64,000 nucleotides of DNA from Hydractinia symbiolongicarpus (GCF_029227915.1 NC_079879.1:9300001-9364000); one strand, 5' to 3'. Shown: positions 46,098 through 57,332, numbered from the stretch's first letter. Program-made: numbers and translations. The notes: generated by a model not told the origin, from the sequence alone.

Positions 46098-46169
46098 TGC
46101 CGTGACCAGGATTCGAACCTGGGTTATTGCAGCCACAACGCAAGGTACTAACCACTATACGATCACGGC
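46098..46169 (-). tRNA. tRNA-His: tRNA-His (GUG), form A variant
   Basis: C39 to T and A26 to C. Confidence 0.83.
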
Positions 46170-46391
46170 TCATATGAGATTGTTAACCATATATGTCTTG
46201 TTCAAAACACTCTGCTGCAATGCGATGATTAAGAAGTAAATTTCGTTATGTTTGAAGTCAATACACAACATAATTCGGTTATATAAAGAAAAAAAGCAAA
46301 ATAAATGCATAGGACTGTTTTCTCTAGCGAAGGGAGACAATTTAATTGATACAGAAGTACATGTTCACTATCCTATCTCTGATTCTTGTAA

Positions 46392-46463
46392 TGCCGTGAC
46401 CAGGATTCGAACCTGGGTTATTGCAGCCACAACGCAATGTACTAACCATTATACGATCACGGC
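46392..46463 (-). tRNA. tRNA-His: tRNA-His (GUG), form A variant
   Basis: C39 to T and one D-loop change. Confidence 0.84.
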
Positions 46464-46684
46464 TGATATAAGATTGTTAACCATATATGTGTTGTTTAAA
46501 ACACTCTGCTGCAATGCGATGATTAAGAAGTATATTTCGATATGTTTGAAGTCGATACGCAACATAATTCGGTTATTTAAAAAGAATAAACAAAATGAAT
46601 GCATAGGACTGTTTTCTCTATGGAACGGAGACAATTTAATCGATACAGAAGTACACGTTAACTTCCTATCACAGATTCTTCTAA

Positions 46685-46756
46685 TGAAATGACCAGGACT
46701 CGAACCTGGGTTATTGCGGCCACAACGCAATGTACTAACCACTATACGATCACGGT
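46685..46756 (-). tRNA. tRNA-His-like (GUG), form B with A1
   Basis: A59 to G. Confidence 0.62.
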
Positions 46757-46979
46757 GATGTGAGATTGTTATCTGTATATGTTTTGTTCAAACCACTGAG
46801 CTGCAATGCGTTGATTAAGAAATGTATTACGTTGTGTTTGAAGTCGATACACAACATAATTCGGTGTAATAGAGAAAACAAGCAAAATTAAAGCATCAGG
46901 AGCTGTTCATCCAAGCGAACGGGGTCAATTTAATCGATACAGAAATATATGTTCACTTTCCTATCACTGATTCTTGTAA

Positions 46980-47051
46980 TGCCGTGACCAGGATTCGAAC
47001 CTGGGTTATTGCGGCCACAACGCAATGTACTAACCACTATACGATCACGGC
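46980..47051 (-). tRNA. tRNA-His: tRNA-His (GUG), form A, consensus copy
   Basis: Matches the consensus at every base. Confidence 0.95.
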
Positions 47052-47272
47052 TGATATAAGATTGTTAACCATATATGTGTTGTTCAAAACACTCTGCTGC
47101 AATGCGATGATTAAGAAGTATATTTCGATATGTTTGAAGTCGATACGCAACATAATTCGGTTATTTAAAAAGAATAAACAAAATGAATGCATAGGACTGT
47201 TTTCTCTATGGAACGGAGACAATTTAATCGATACAGAAGTACACGTTAACTTCCTATCACAGATTCTTCTAA

Positions 47273-47344
47273 TGAAATGACCAGGACTCGAACCTGGGTT
47301 ATTGCGGCCACAACGCAACATAGTAACCACTATACGATCACGGC
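47273..47344 (-). tRNA. tRNA-His-like (GUG), form B
   Basis: A59 to G, A26 to G, C25 to T, G22 to C. Confidence 0.62.
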
Positions 47345-47566
47345 TCATGTGAGATTGTTAACCATATATGTCTTGTTCAAAACACTCTGCTGCAATGCGA
47401 TGATTAAGAAGATTATTTCGTTATGTTTGAAGTCGATACACAACATAATTCGGTTATTTAAAAAGAATAAACAAAATGAATTCATAGGACTGTTTTGTCT
47501 AGCGAACAGAGACATTTTAATCGATACAGAAATATATGTTCACTTTGCTATCACTGACTCTTGTAA

Positions 47567-47638
47567 TGCCGTGACCAGGATTCGAACCTGGGTTATTGCG
47601 GCCACAACGCAATGTACTAACCACTATACGATCACGGC
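47567..47638 (-). tRNA. tRNA-His: tRNA-His (GUG), form A, consensus copy
   Basis: Matches the consensus at every base. Confidence 0.95.
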
Positions 47639-47859
47639 TGATATAAGATTGTTAACCATATATGTCTTGTTCAAAACACTCTGCTGCAATGCGATGATTA
47701 AGAAGTATATTTCGTTATGTTTGAAGTCGATACACAACATAATTCGGTTATTTAAAAAGAAAAAACAAAATGAATGCATCGGACTGTTTTCTCTATCGAA
47801 CGAAGTCAATTTAATCGATAGAGAAGTACACGTTAACTTCCTATCACAGATTCTTCCAA

Positions 47860-47931
47860 TGAAATGACCAGGATTCGAACCTGGGTTATTGCGGCCACAA
47901 CGCAATGTACTAACCATTATACGATCACGGC
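47860..47931 (-). tRNA. tRNA-His-like (GUG), form B
   Basis: One D-loop change (ccattat). Confidence 0.68.
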
Positions 47932-48152
47932 TGATGTGAGATTGTTATCTATATATGTCTTGTTCAAAACACTGTGCTGCAATGCGTTGATTAAGAAATG
48001 TATTACGTTATGTTTGAAGTCGATACACAACATAATTCGGTTATTTAAAAAGAAAAAACAAAATGAATGCATCGGACTGTTTTCTCTATCGAACGAAGTC
48101 AATTTAATCGATACAGAAGTACACGTTAACTTCCTATCACAGATTCTTCTAA

Positions 48153-48224
48153 TGAAATGACCAGGACTCGAACCTGGGTTATTGCGGCCACAACGCAATG
48201 TACTAACCACTATACGATCACGGC
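48153..48224 (-). tRNA. tRNA-His-like (GUG), form B
   Basis: A59 to G. Confidence 0.7.
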
Positions 48225-48445
48225 TGATATAAGATTGTTTACCATATATGTCTTGTCCAAAATACTCTGCTGCAATGCGATGATTAAGAATTATATTTCG
48301 TTATGTTTGAAGTCGATACGCAACATAATTCCATTATTTAAAAAGAATAAACAAAATGAATGCATAGGACTGTTTTCTCTATGGAACGGAGACAATTTAA
48401 TCGATACAGAAGTACACGTTAACTTCCTATCACAGATTCTTCTAA

Positions 48446-48517
48446 TGAAATGACCAGGACTCGAACCTGGGTTATTGCGGCCACAACGCAATGTACTAAC
48501 CACTATACGATCACGGT
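48446..48517 (-). tRNA. tRNA-His-like (GUG), form B with A1
   Basis: A59 to G. First B member of the 588-bp dimer series. Confidence 0.62.
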
Positions 48518-48644
48518 GATGTGAGATTGTTATCTGTATATGTCTTGTTCAAAGCACTGAGCTGCAATGCGTTGATTAAGAAATGTATTACGTTATGTTT
48601 AAAGTCGATACACAACATAATTCGGTGTAATAGAGAAAACAAGC

Positions 48645-48648
48645 AAAA
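48645..48648 (-). terminator. First T4 run downstream of a form A tRNA (representative)
   Basis: On the minus strand TTTT first appears 92 nt after A73 of the tRNA at 48741-48812, followed by another T4 at 48636-48639. No T4 is nearer. In this spacer family the same position is conserved, so any Pol III transcript would carry a trailer of about 90 nt. Confidence 0.4.
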
Positions 48649-48740
48649 TTAAAGCATCAGGAGCTGTTCATCCAAGTGAACGGGGTCAATTTAATCGATA
48701 CAGAAATATATGTTCACTTTCCTATCACTGATTCTTGTAA

Positions 48741-48812
48741 TGCCGTGACCAGGATTCGAACCTGGGTTATTGCGGCCACAACGCAATGTACTAACCACTA
48801 TACGATCACGGC
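48741..48812 (-). tRNA. tRNA-His: tRNA-His (GUG), form A, consensus copy
   Basis: Matches the consensus at every base; its TATA-like and T-run elements are listed separately. Confidence 0.95.
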
Positions 48813-48831
48813 TGATATAAGATTGTTTACC

Positions 48832-48837
48832 ATATAT
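48832..48837 (-). promoter_or_regulatory. TATA-like element upstream of tRNA (representative)
   Basis: ATATAT lies at -25 to -20 relative to G1 of the tRNA at 48741-48812. The same word, or TATACA/TATATG variants, is at this place in nearly all monomers (plus-strand ccatatatgtcttg and relatives). Upstream TATA-like elements help Pol III at many tRNA genes. Use here is inferred. Confidence 0.4.
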
Positions 48838-49033
48838 GTCTTGTTCAAAACACTCTGCAGCAATGCGATGATTAAGAAGTATATTTCGTTATGTTTGAAG
48901 TCGATACGCAACATAATTCGGTTATTTAAAAAGAATAAACAAATTGAATTCATAGGACTATTTTCTCTATGGAACGGAGACAATTTAATCGATACAGAAG
49001 TACACGTTAACTTCCTATCACAGATTCTTCTAA

Positions 49034-49105
49034 TGAAATGACCAGGACTCGAACCTGGGTTATTGCGGCCACAACGCAATGTACTAACCACTATACGATC
49101 ACGGT
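49034..49105 (-). tRNA. tRNA-His-like (GUG), form B with A1
   Basis: A59 to G. Downstream T4 is lost (aaattg), leaving T5 about 101 nt away. Confidence 0.62.
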
Positions 49106-49328
49106 GATGTGAGATTGTTATCTGTATATGTCTTGTTCAAAGCACTGAGCTGCAATGCGTTGATTAAGAAATGTATTACGTTATGTTTAAAGTCGATACA
49201 CAACATAATTCGGTGTAATAGAGAAAACAAGCAAAATTAAAGCATCAGGAGCTGTTCATCCAAGTGAACGGGGTCAATTTATTCGATACAGAAATATATG
49301 TTCACTTTCCTATCACTGATTCTTGTAA

Positions 49329-49400
49329 TGCCGTGACCAGGATTCGAACCTGGGTTATTGCGGCGACAACGCAATGTACTAACCACTATACGATCACGGC
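49329..49400 (-). tRNA. tRNA-His body with anticodon GTC, form A
   Basis: G36 to C is the only change from consensus. The anticodon GUC would read Asp codons; acceptor stem, A73 and both boxes are intact. Confidence 0.78.
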
Positions 49401-49621
49401 TGATATAAGATTGTTCACCATATATGTCTTGTTCAAAACACTCTGCTGCAATGCGATGATTAAGAAGTATATTTCGTTATGTTTGAAGTCGATACGCAAC
49501 ATAATTCGGTTATTTAAAAAGAATAAACAAAATGAATGCATAGGAATGTTTTCTCTATGGAACGGAGACAATTTAATCGATACAGAAGTACACGTTAACT
49601 TCCTATCACAGATTCTTCTAA

Positions 49622-49695
49622 TGAAATGACCAGGACTCGAACCTGGGTTATTGCGGCCACAACACGCAATGTACTAACCACTATACGATCACGGT
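49622..49695 (-). tRNA. tRNA-His-like (GUG), form B with A1, 74 nt
   Basis: A 2-nt insertion (plus-strand aacacgc for aacgc) sits at the 5' edge of the anticodon loop, widening it. Confidence 0.55.
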
Positions 49696-49918
49696 GAAGT
49701 GAGATTGTTATCTGTATATGTCTTGTTCAAACCACTGAGCTGCAATGCGTTGATTAAGAAATGTATTACGTTATGTTTAAAGTCAATACACAACATAATT
49801 CGGTGTAATAGAGAAAACAAGCAAAATTAAAGCATCAGGAGCTGTTCATCCAAGTGAACGGGGTCAATTTAATCGATACAGAAATATATGTTCACTTTCC
49901 TATCACTGATTCTTGTAA

Positions 49919-49990
49919 TGCCGTGACCAGGATTCGAACCTGGGTTATTGCGGCCACAACGCAATGTACTAACCACTATACGATCACGGC
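49919..49990 (-). tRNA. tRNA-His: tRNA-His (GUG), form A, consensus copy
   Basis: Matches the consensus at every base. Confidence 0.95.
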
Positions 49991-50211
49991 TGATATAAGA
50001 TTGTTTACCATATATGTCTTGTTCAAAACACTCTGCTGCAATGCGATGATTAAGAAGTATATTTCGTTATGTTTGAAGTCGATACGCAACATAATTCCGT
50101 TATTTAAAAAGAATAAACAAAATGAAAGCATAGGACTGTTTTCTCTATGGAACGGAGACAATTTAATCGATACAGAAGTACACGTTAACTTCCTATCACA
50201 GATTCTTCTAA

Positions 50212-50283
50212 TGAAATGACCAGGACTCGAACCTGGGTTATTGCGGCCACAACGCAATGTACTAACCACTATACCATCACGGT
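50212..50283 (-). tRNA. tRNA-His-like (GUG), form B with A1
   Basis: C9 to G, A59 to G. Confidence 0.6.
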
Positions 50284-50506
50284 GATGTGAGATTGTTATC
50301 TGTATATGTCTAGTTCAAAGCACTGAGCTGCAATGCGTTGATTAAGAAATGTATTACGTTATGTTTAAAGTCGATACACAACATAATTCGGTGTAAAAAA
50401 GAAAACAAGCAAAATTAAAGCATCATGAGCTGTTCATCCAAGTGAACGGGGTCAATTTAATCGATACAGAAATATATGTTCACTTTCCTATCACTGATTC
50501 TTGTAA

Positions 50507-50578
50507 TGCCGTGACCAGGATTCGAACCTGGGTTATTGCGGCCACAACGCAATGTACTAACCACTATACGATCACGGC
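50507..50578 (-). tRNA. tRNA-His: tRNA-His (GUG), form A, consensus copy
   Basis: Matches the consensus at every base. Confidence 0.95.
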
Positions 50579-50799
50579 TGATATAAGATTGTTTACCATA
50601 TATGTCTTGTTCAAAACACTCTGCTGCAATGCGATGATTAAGAAGTATATTTCGTTATGTTTGAAGTCGATACGCAACATAATTCCGTTATTTAAAAAGA
50701 ATAAACAAAATGAAAGCATAGGACTGTTTTCTCTATGGAACGGAGACAATTTAATCGATACAGAAGTACACGTTAACTTCCTATCACAGATTCTTCTAA

Positions 50800-50871
50800 T
50801 GAAATGACCAGGACTCGAACCTGGGTTATTGCGGCCACAACGCAATGTACTAACCACTATACGATCACGGT
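50800..50871 (-). tRNA. tRNA-His-like (GUG), form B with A1
   Basis: A59 to G. Confidence 0.62.
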
Positions 50872-51094
50872 GATGTGAGATTGTTATCTGTATATGTCTA
50901 GTTCAAAGCACTGAGCTGCAATGCGTTGATTAAGAAATGTATTACGTTATGTTTAAAGTCGATACACAACATAATTCGGTGTAAAAGAGAAAACAAGCAA
51001 AATTAAACCATCATGAGCTGTTCATCCAAGTGAACGGGGTCAATTTAATCGATACAGAAATATATGTTCACTTTCCTATCACTGATTCTTGTAA

Positions 51095-51166
51095 TGCCGT
51101 GACCAGGATTCGAACCTTGGTTATTGCGGCCACAACGCAATGTACTAACCACTATACGATCACGGC
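51095..51166 (-). tRNA. tRNA-His: tRNA-His (GUG), form A variant
   Basis: C50 to A only. Confidence 0.85.
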
Positions 51167-51387
51167 TGATATAAGATTGTTTACCATATATGTCTTGTTC
51201 AAAACACTCTGCTGCAATGCGATGATTAAGAAGTATATTTCGTTATGTTTGAAGTCGATACGCAACATAATTCGGTTATTTAAAAAGAATAAACAAAATG
51301 AATACATAGGACTGTTTTCTCTATGGAACGGAGACAATTTAATCGATACAGAAGTACACGTTAACTTCCTATCACAGATTCTTCTAA

Positions 51388-51459
51388 TGAAATGACCAGG
51401 ACTCGAACCTGGGTTATTGCGGCCACAACGCAATGTACTAACCACTATACGATCACGGT
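51388..51459 (-). tRNA. tRNA-His-like (GUG), form B with A1
   Basis: A59 to G. Confidence 0.62.
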
Positions 51460-51682
51460 GATGTGAGATTGTTATCTGTATATGTCTTGTTCAAACCACT
51501 GAGCTGCAATGCGTTGATTAAGAAATGTATTACGTTATGTTTGAAGTCGATACACAACATAATTCGGTGTAATAGAGAAAACAAGCAAAATTAAAGCATC
51601 AGGAGCTGTTCATCCAAGCGAACGGGGTCAATTTAATCGATACAGAAATATATGTTCACTTTCCTATCACTGATTCTTGTAA

Positions 51683-51754
51683 TGCCGTGACCAGGATTCG
51701 ACCCTGGGTTATTGCGGCCACAACGCAATGTACTAACCACTATACGATCACGGC
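51683..51754 (-). tRNA. tRNA-His: tRNA-His (GUG), form A variant
   Basis: T54 to G in the B box. Confidence 0.78.
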
Positions 51755-51975
51755 TGATATAAGATTGTTAACCATATATGTGTTGTTCAAAACACTCTGC
51801 TGCAATGCGATGATTAAGAAGTATATTTCGATATGTTTGAAGTCGATACACAACATAATTCGGTTATTTAAAAAAAATAAACAAAATGAATGCATAGGAC
51901 TGTTTTCTCTGTGGAACGGAGACAATTTAATCGATACAGAAGTACACGTTAACTTCCTATCACAGATTCTTCTAA

Positions 51976-52047
51976 TGAAATGACCAGGACTCGCACCTGG
52001 GTTATTGCGGCCACAACGCAACATACTAACCACTATACGATCACGGC
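51976..52047 (-). tRNA. tRNA-His-like (GUG), form B
   Basis: T55 to G in the B box, A26 to G, C25 to T. Confidence 0.58.
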
Positions 52048-52269
52048 TCATATGAGATTGTTAACCATATATGTCTTGTTCAAAACACTCTGCTGCAATG
52101 CGATGATTAAGAAGTATATTTCGTTATGTTTGAAGTCGATACACAACATAATTCGGTTATTTAAAAAGAATAAACAAAATGAATTCATAGGATTGTTTTG
52201 TCTAGCGAACAGAGACATTTTAATCGATACAGAAATATATGTTCACTTTGCTATCACTGACTCTTGTAA

Positions 52270-52341
52270 TGCCGTGACCAGGATTCGAACCTGGGTTATT
52301 GCGGCCACAACGCAATGTACTAACCACTATACGATCACGGC
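52270..52341 (-). tRNA. tRNA-His: tRNA-His (GUG), form A, consensus copy
   Basis: Matches the consensus at every base. Confidence 0.95.
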
Positions 52342-52562
52342 TGATATAAGATTGTTTACCATATATGTCTTGTTCAAAACACTCTGCTGCAATGCGATGA
52401 TTAAGAAGTATATTTCGTTATGTTTGAAGTCGATACGCAACATAATTCCGTTATTTAAAAAGAATAAACAAAATGAATGCATAGGACTGTTTTCTCTATG
52501 GAACGGAGACAATTTAATCGATACAGAAGTACACGTTAACTTCCTATCACAGATCCTTCTAA

Positions 52563-52634
52563 TGAAATGACCAGGACTCGAACCTGGGTTATTGCGGCCA
52601 CAACGCAATGTACTAACCACTATACGATCACGGT
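52563..52634 (-). tRNA. tRNA-His-like (GUG), form B with A1
   Basis: A59 to G. Confidence 0.62.
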
Positions 52635-52857
52635 GATGTGAGATTGTTATCTGTATATGTCTAGTTCAAAGCACTGAGCTGCAATGCGTTGATTAAGAAA
52701 TGTATTACGTTATGTTTAAAGTCGATACACAACATAATTCGGTGTAATAGAGAAAACAAGCAAAATTAAAGCATCATGAGCTGTTCATCCAAGTGAACGG
52801 GGTCAATTTAATCGATACAGAAATATATGTTCACTTTCCTATCACTGATTCTTGTAA

Positions 52858-52929
52858 TGCCGTGACCAGGATTCGAACCTGGGTTATTGCGGCCACAACG
52901 CAATGTACTAACCACTATACGATCACGGC
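52858..52929 (-). tRNA. tRNA-His: tRNA-His (GUG), form A, consensus copy
   Basis: Matches the consensus at every base. Confidence 0.95.
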
Positions 52930-53150
52930 TGATATAAGATTGTTTACCATGTATGTCTTGTTCAAAACACTCTCTTGCAATTCGATGATTAAGAAGTATA
53001 TTTCGTTATGTTTGAAGTCGATACGCAACATAATTCGGTTATTTAAAAAGAATAAACAAGATGAATGCATAGGACTATTTTCTCTCTGGAACGGAGACAA
53101 TTTAATCGATACAGAAGTACACGTTAACTTCCTACCACAGATTCTTCTAA

Positions 53151-53222
53151 TGAAATGACCAGGACTCGAACCTGGGTTATTGCGGCCACAACGCAATGTA
53201 ATAACCACTATACGATCACGGT
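53151..53222 (-). tRNA. tRNA-His-like (GUG), form B with A1
   Basis: A59 to G and one change at 22-23. Confidence 0.6.
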
Positions 53223-53445
53223 GATGTGACATTGTTATCTGTATATGTCTTGTTCAAAGCACTGAGCTGCAATGCGTTGATTAAGAAATGTATTACGTTA
53301 TGTTTAAAGTCGATACACAACATAATTCGGTGTAATAGAGAAAACAAGCAAAATTAAAGCATCAGGAGCTGTTCTTCCAAGTGAACGGGGTCAATTGAAT
53401 CGATACAGAAATATATTTTCACTTTCCTATCACTGATTCTTGTAA

Positions 53446-53517
53446 TGCCGTGACCAGGATTCGAACCTGGGTTATTGCGGCCACAACGCAATGTACTAAC
53501 CACTATACGATCACGGC
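53446..53517 (-). tRNA. tRNA-His: tRNA-His (GUG), form A, consensus copy
   Basis: Matches the consensus at every base. Confidence 0.95.
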
Positions 53518-53632
53518 TGATATAAGATTGTTTACCATATATGTCTTGTTCAAAACACTCTGCTGCAATGCGATGATTAAGAAGTATATTTCGTTATGTT
53601 TGAAGTCGATACGCAACATAATTCGGTTATTT

Positions 53633-53637
53633 AAAAA
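53633..53637 (-). terminator. T5 run downstream of a form B copy (representative)
   Basis: Downstream of the form B copy at 53739-53810 the minus strand has T4 at 53646-53649 (89 nt after position 73) and then T5 here. These are the first likely Pol III stops in this spacer family. Confidence 0.4.
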
Positions 53638-53738
53638 GAATAAACAAAATGAATGCATAGGACTGTTTTCTCTATGGAACGGAGACAATTTAATCGATAC
53701 AGAAGTACACGTTAACTTCCTATCACAGATTCTTCTAA

Positions 53739-53810
53739 TGAAATGACCAGGACTCGAACCTGGGTTATTGCGGCCACAACGCAATGTACTAACCACTATA
53801 CGATCACGGT
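53739..53810 (-). tRNA. tRNA-His-like (GUG), form B with A1
   Basis: A59 to G. Confidence 0.62.
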
Positions 53811-54033
53811 GATGTGAGATTGTTATCTGTATATGTCTTGTTCAAACCACTGAGCTGCAATGCGTTGATTAAGAAATGTATTACGTTATGTTTGAAGTCG
53901 ATACACAACAAAATTCGGTGTAATAGAGAAAACAAGCAAAATTAAAGCATCAGGAGCTGTTCATCCAAGCGAACGGGGTCAATTTATTCGATACAGAAAT
54001 ATATGTTCACTTTCCTATCACTGATTCTTGTAA

Positions 54034-54105
54034 TGCCGTGACCAGGATTCGAACCTGGCTTATTGCGGCCACAACGCAATGTACTAACCACTATACGATC
54101 ACGTC
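54034..54105 (-). tRNA. tRNA-His: tRNA-His (GUG), form A variant
   Basis: C48 to G and C2 to A, as at 45512. Confidence 0.8.
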
Positions 54106-54326
54106 CGATATAAGATTGTTAACCAAATATGTCTTGTTCAAAACACTCTGCTGCAATGCGATGATTAAGAAGTATATTTCGTTATGTTTGAAGTCGATAC
54201 ACAACATAATTCGGTTATTTAAAAAGAATAAACAAAATGAATGCATAGGCTTTTTTTCTCTATCGATCGGAGACAATTTAATCGATACAGAAGTACACGT
54301 TAACTTCCTATCACAGATTCTGCTAA

Positions 54327-54398
54327 TGAAATGACCAGGATGCGAACCTGGGTTATTGCGGCCAAAACGCAATGTACTAACCACTATACGATCACGGC
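54327..54398 (-). tRNA. tRNA-His-like, form B, anticodon TTG
   Basis: G34 to T gives UUG and an internal TTTT; A58 to C weakens the B box. Its long-range partner at 45805 has GTG. Confidence 0.58.
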
Positions 54399-54619
54399 TG
54401 ATATAAGATTGTTAACCATATATGTCTTGTTCAAAACACTCTGCTGCAATGCGATGATTAAGATGTATATTTTGTTATGTTTGAAGTCGCTACACAACAG
54501 TATTCGGTGATATAAAGAGAATATCAAAATGAATTCATTGGACTGTTTTCTCTAGCGAACGGAGATATTTTAATCGATACAGAAATATCTGTTCACTTTC
54601 CTATCCCTGATTCTTGTAA

Positions 54620-54691
54620 TGCCGTGACCAGGATTCGAACCTGGGTTATTGCAGCCACAACGCAAGGTACTAACCACTATAGGATCACGGC
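54620..54691 (-). tRNA. tRNA-His: tRNA-His (GUG), form A variant
   Basis: C39 to T, A26 to C, G10 to C. Confidence 0.78.
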
Positions 54692-54913
54692 TCATATGAG
54701 ATTGTTAACCATATATGTCTTGTTCAAAACACTCTGCTGCAATGCGATGATTAAGAAGTAAATTTCGTTATGTTTGAAGTCAATACGCAACATAATTCGG
54801 TTATATAAAGAAAATAAGCAAAATAAATGCATAGGACTGTTTTCTCTAGCGAAGGGAGACAATTTAATTGATACAGAAGTACATGTTCACTATCCTATCA
54901 CTGATTCTTGTAA

Positions 54914-54985
54914 TGCCGTGACCAGGATTCGAACCTGGGTTATTGCAGCCACAACGCAATGTACTAACCATTATACGATCACGGC
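54914..54985 (-). tRNA. tRNA-His: tRNA-His (GUG), form A variant
   Basis: C39 to T and one D-loop change, as at 46392. Confidence 0.84.
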
Positions 54986-55206
54986 TGATATAAGATTGTT
55001 AACCATATATGTGTTGTTTAAAACACTCTGCTGCAATGCGATGATTAAGAAGTATATTTCGATATGTTTGAAGTCGATACGCAACATAATTTGGTTATTT
55101 AAAAAGAATAAACAAAATGAATGCATAGGACTGTTTTCTCTATGGGAGGGAGACAATTTTATCGATACAGAAGTACACGTTAACTTCCTATCACAGATTC
55201 TTCTAA

Positions 55207-55278
55207 TGAAATGACCAGGACTCGAACCTGGGTTATTGCGGCCACAACGCAATGTACTAACCACTATACGATCACGGC
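55207..55278 (-). tRNA. tRNA-His-like (GUG), form B
   Basis: A59 to G; unlike its partner at 46685 it has G1. Confidence 0.68.
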
Positions 55279-55502
55279 TGATGTGAGATTGTTATCTATA
55301 TATGTCTTGTTCAAAACACTGTGCTGCAATGCGTTGATTAAGAAATGTATTACGTTATGTTTGAAGTCGATACACAACATAATTCGGTGTAATAGAGAAA
55401 ACAAGCAAAATTAAAGCATCAGGAGCTGCTCATCCAAGCGAACGGGGTCAATTTAATCGATACAGAAATATATGTTCACTTTCCTATCACTGATTCTTGT
55501 AA

Positions 55503-55574
55503 TGCCGTGACCAGGATTCGAACGTGGGTTATGGCAGCCACAACGCAATGTACTAACCACTATACGATCACGGC
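55503..55574 (-). tRNA. tRNA-His: tRNA-His (GUG), form A variant
   Basis: G52 to C, A42 to C, C39 to T. Confidence 0.75.
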
Positions 55575-55792
55575 TTATGTGAGATTGACTATACATGCCT
55601 TGTTCAAAACACTCTGCTGCAAGGCGATGATTAAGAAGTATATTACGTTATGTTTGAAGCCGATACACAACATAATTTGGTGATATAAAGAAAATAACAA
55701 AATTAATTCATAAGACTGTTTTCTCTAGCGAACGGAGATATTTTAATCGATACAGAAATATATGTTCACTTTCCTATCACTGATTCTTGTAA

Positions 55793-55864
55793 TGCCGTGA
55801 CCAGGATTCGAACCTGGGTTATTGCGGCCACAACGCAATGTACTAACCACTATACGATCACGGT
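55793..55864 (-). tRNA. tRNA-His: tRNA-His (GUG), form A with A1
   Basis: A1 is the only change. Confidence 0.82.
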
Positions 55865-56087
55865 GATGTGAGATTGTTATCTGTATATGTCTAGTTCAAA
55901 GCACTGAGCTGCAATGCGTTGATTAAGAAATGTATTACCTTATGTTTAAAGTCGATACACAACATAATTCGGTGTAATAGAGAAAACAAGCAAAATTAAA
56001 GCATCAGGAGCTGTTCATCCAAGTGAACGGGGTCAATTTATTCGATACAGGAATATATGTTCACTTTCCTATCACTGATTCTTGTAA

Positions 56088-56159
56088 TGCGGTGACCAGG
56101 ATTCGAACCTGGGTTATTGCGGCCACAACGCAATGTACTAACCACTATACGATCACGGC
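56088..56159 (-). tRNA. tRNA-His: tRNA-His (GUG), form A variant
   Basis: G70 to C only (C3.C70). Confidence 0.83.
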
Positions 56160-56380
56160 TGATATAAGATTGTTTACCATATATGTCTTGTCCAAAACAC
56201 TCTGCTGCAATGCGATGATTAAGAAGTATATTTCGTTATGTTTGAAGTCGATACGCAACATAATTCCGTTATTTAAAAAGAATAAACAAAATGAATGCAT
56301 AGGACTGTTTTCTCTATGGAACGGAGACAATTTAATCGATACAGAAGTACACGTTAACTTCCTATCACAGATTCTTCTAA

Positions 56381-56452
56381 TGAAATGACCAGGACTCGAA
56401 CCTGGGTTATTGCGGCCACAACGCAATGTACTAACCACTATACGATCACGGT
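56381..56452 (-). tRNA. tRNA-His-like (GUG), form B with A1
   Basis: A59 to G. Confidence 0.62.
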
Positions 56453-56675
56453 GATGTGAGATTGTTATCTGTATATGTCTTGTTCAAAGCACTGAGCTGC
56501 AATGCGTTGATTAAGAAATGTATTTCGTTATGTTTAAAGTCGATACACAACATAATTCGGTGTAATAGAGAAAACAAGCAAAATTAAAGCATCAGGAGCT
56601 GTTCATCCAAGTGAACGGGGTCAATTTAATCGATACAGAAATATATGTTCACTTTCCTATCACTGATTCTTGTAA

Positions 56676-56747
56676 TGCCGTGACCAGGATTCGAACCTGG
56701 GTTATTGCGGCCACAACGCAATGTACTAACCACTATACGATCACGGC
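56676..56747 (-). tRNA. tRNA-His: tRNA-His (GUG), form A, consensus copy
   Basis: Matches the consensus at every base. Confidence 0.95.
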
Positions 56748-56968
56748 TGATATAAGATTGTTTACCATATATGTCTTGTTCAAAACACTCTGCTGCAATA
56801 CGATGATTAAGAAGTATATTTCGTTATGTTTGAAGTCGATACGCAACATAATTCGGTTATTTAAAAAGAATAAACAAAATGAATGCATAGGACTGTTTTC
56901 TCTATGGAACGGAGACAATTTAATCGATACAGAAGTACACGTTAACTTCCTATCACAGATTCTTCTAA

Positions 56969-57040
56969 TGAAATGACCAGGACTCGAACCTGGGTTATTG
57001 CGGCCACAACGCAATGTACTAACCACTATACGATCACGGT
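56969..57040 (-). tRNA. tRNA-His-like (GUG), form B with A1
   Basis: A59 to G. Starts an 881-bp trimer repeated at 57850. Confidence 0.62.
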
Positions 57041-57260
57041 GATGTGAGATTGTTATCTGTATATGTCTTGTTCAAACCACTGAGCTGCAATGCGTTGATT
57101 AAGAAATGTATTACGTTATGTTTAAAGTCGATACACAACATAATTCGGTTATTTAAAAAGAATAAACAAAATGAATGCATAGGACTGTTTTCTCTATGGA
57201 ACGGAGACAATTTAATCGATACAGAAGTACACGTTAACTTCCTATCACAGATTCTTCTAA

Positions 57261-57332
57261 TGAAATGACCAGGACTCGCACCTGGGTTATTGCGGCCACA
57301 ACGCAACATACTAATCACTATACGATCACGGC
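57261..57332 (-). tRNA. tRNA-His-like (GUG), form B
   Basis: T55 to G in the B box; D-loop and 25-26 changes. Confidence 0.56.

Larger units (their letters stand above)
45512..46756. repeat. Five-monomer block repeated at 54034-55278
   Basis: tRNAs at 45512, 45805, 46098, 46392 and 46685 correspond to 54034, 54327, 54620, 54914 and 55207 with a constant shift of 8522 bp. The tRNAs at 63134, 63427 and 63721 fit the second to fourth at a constant shift of 17329 bp. Shared marks include cgctacacaa in the spacer and C39 to T in the form A copies. Confidence 0.8.
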
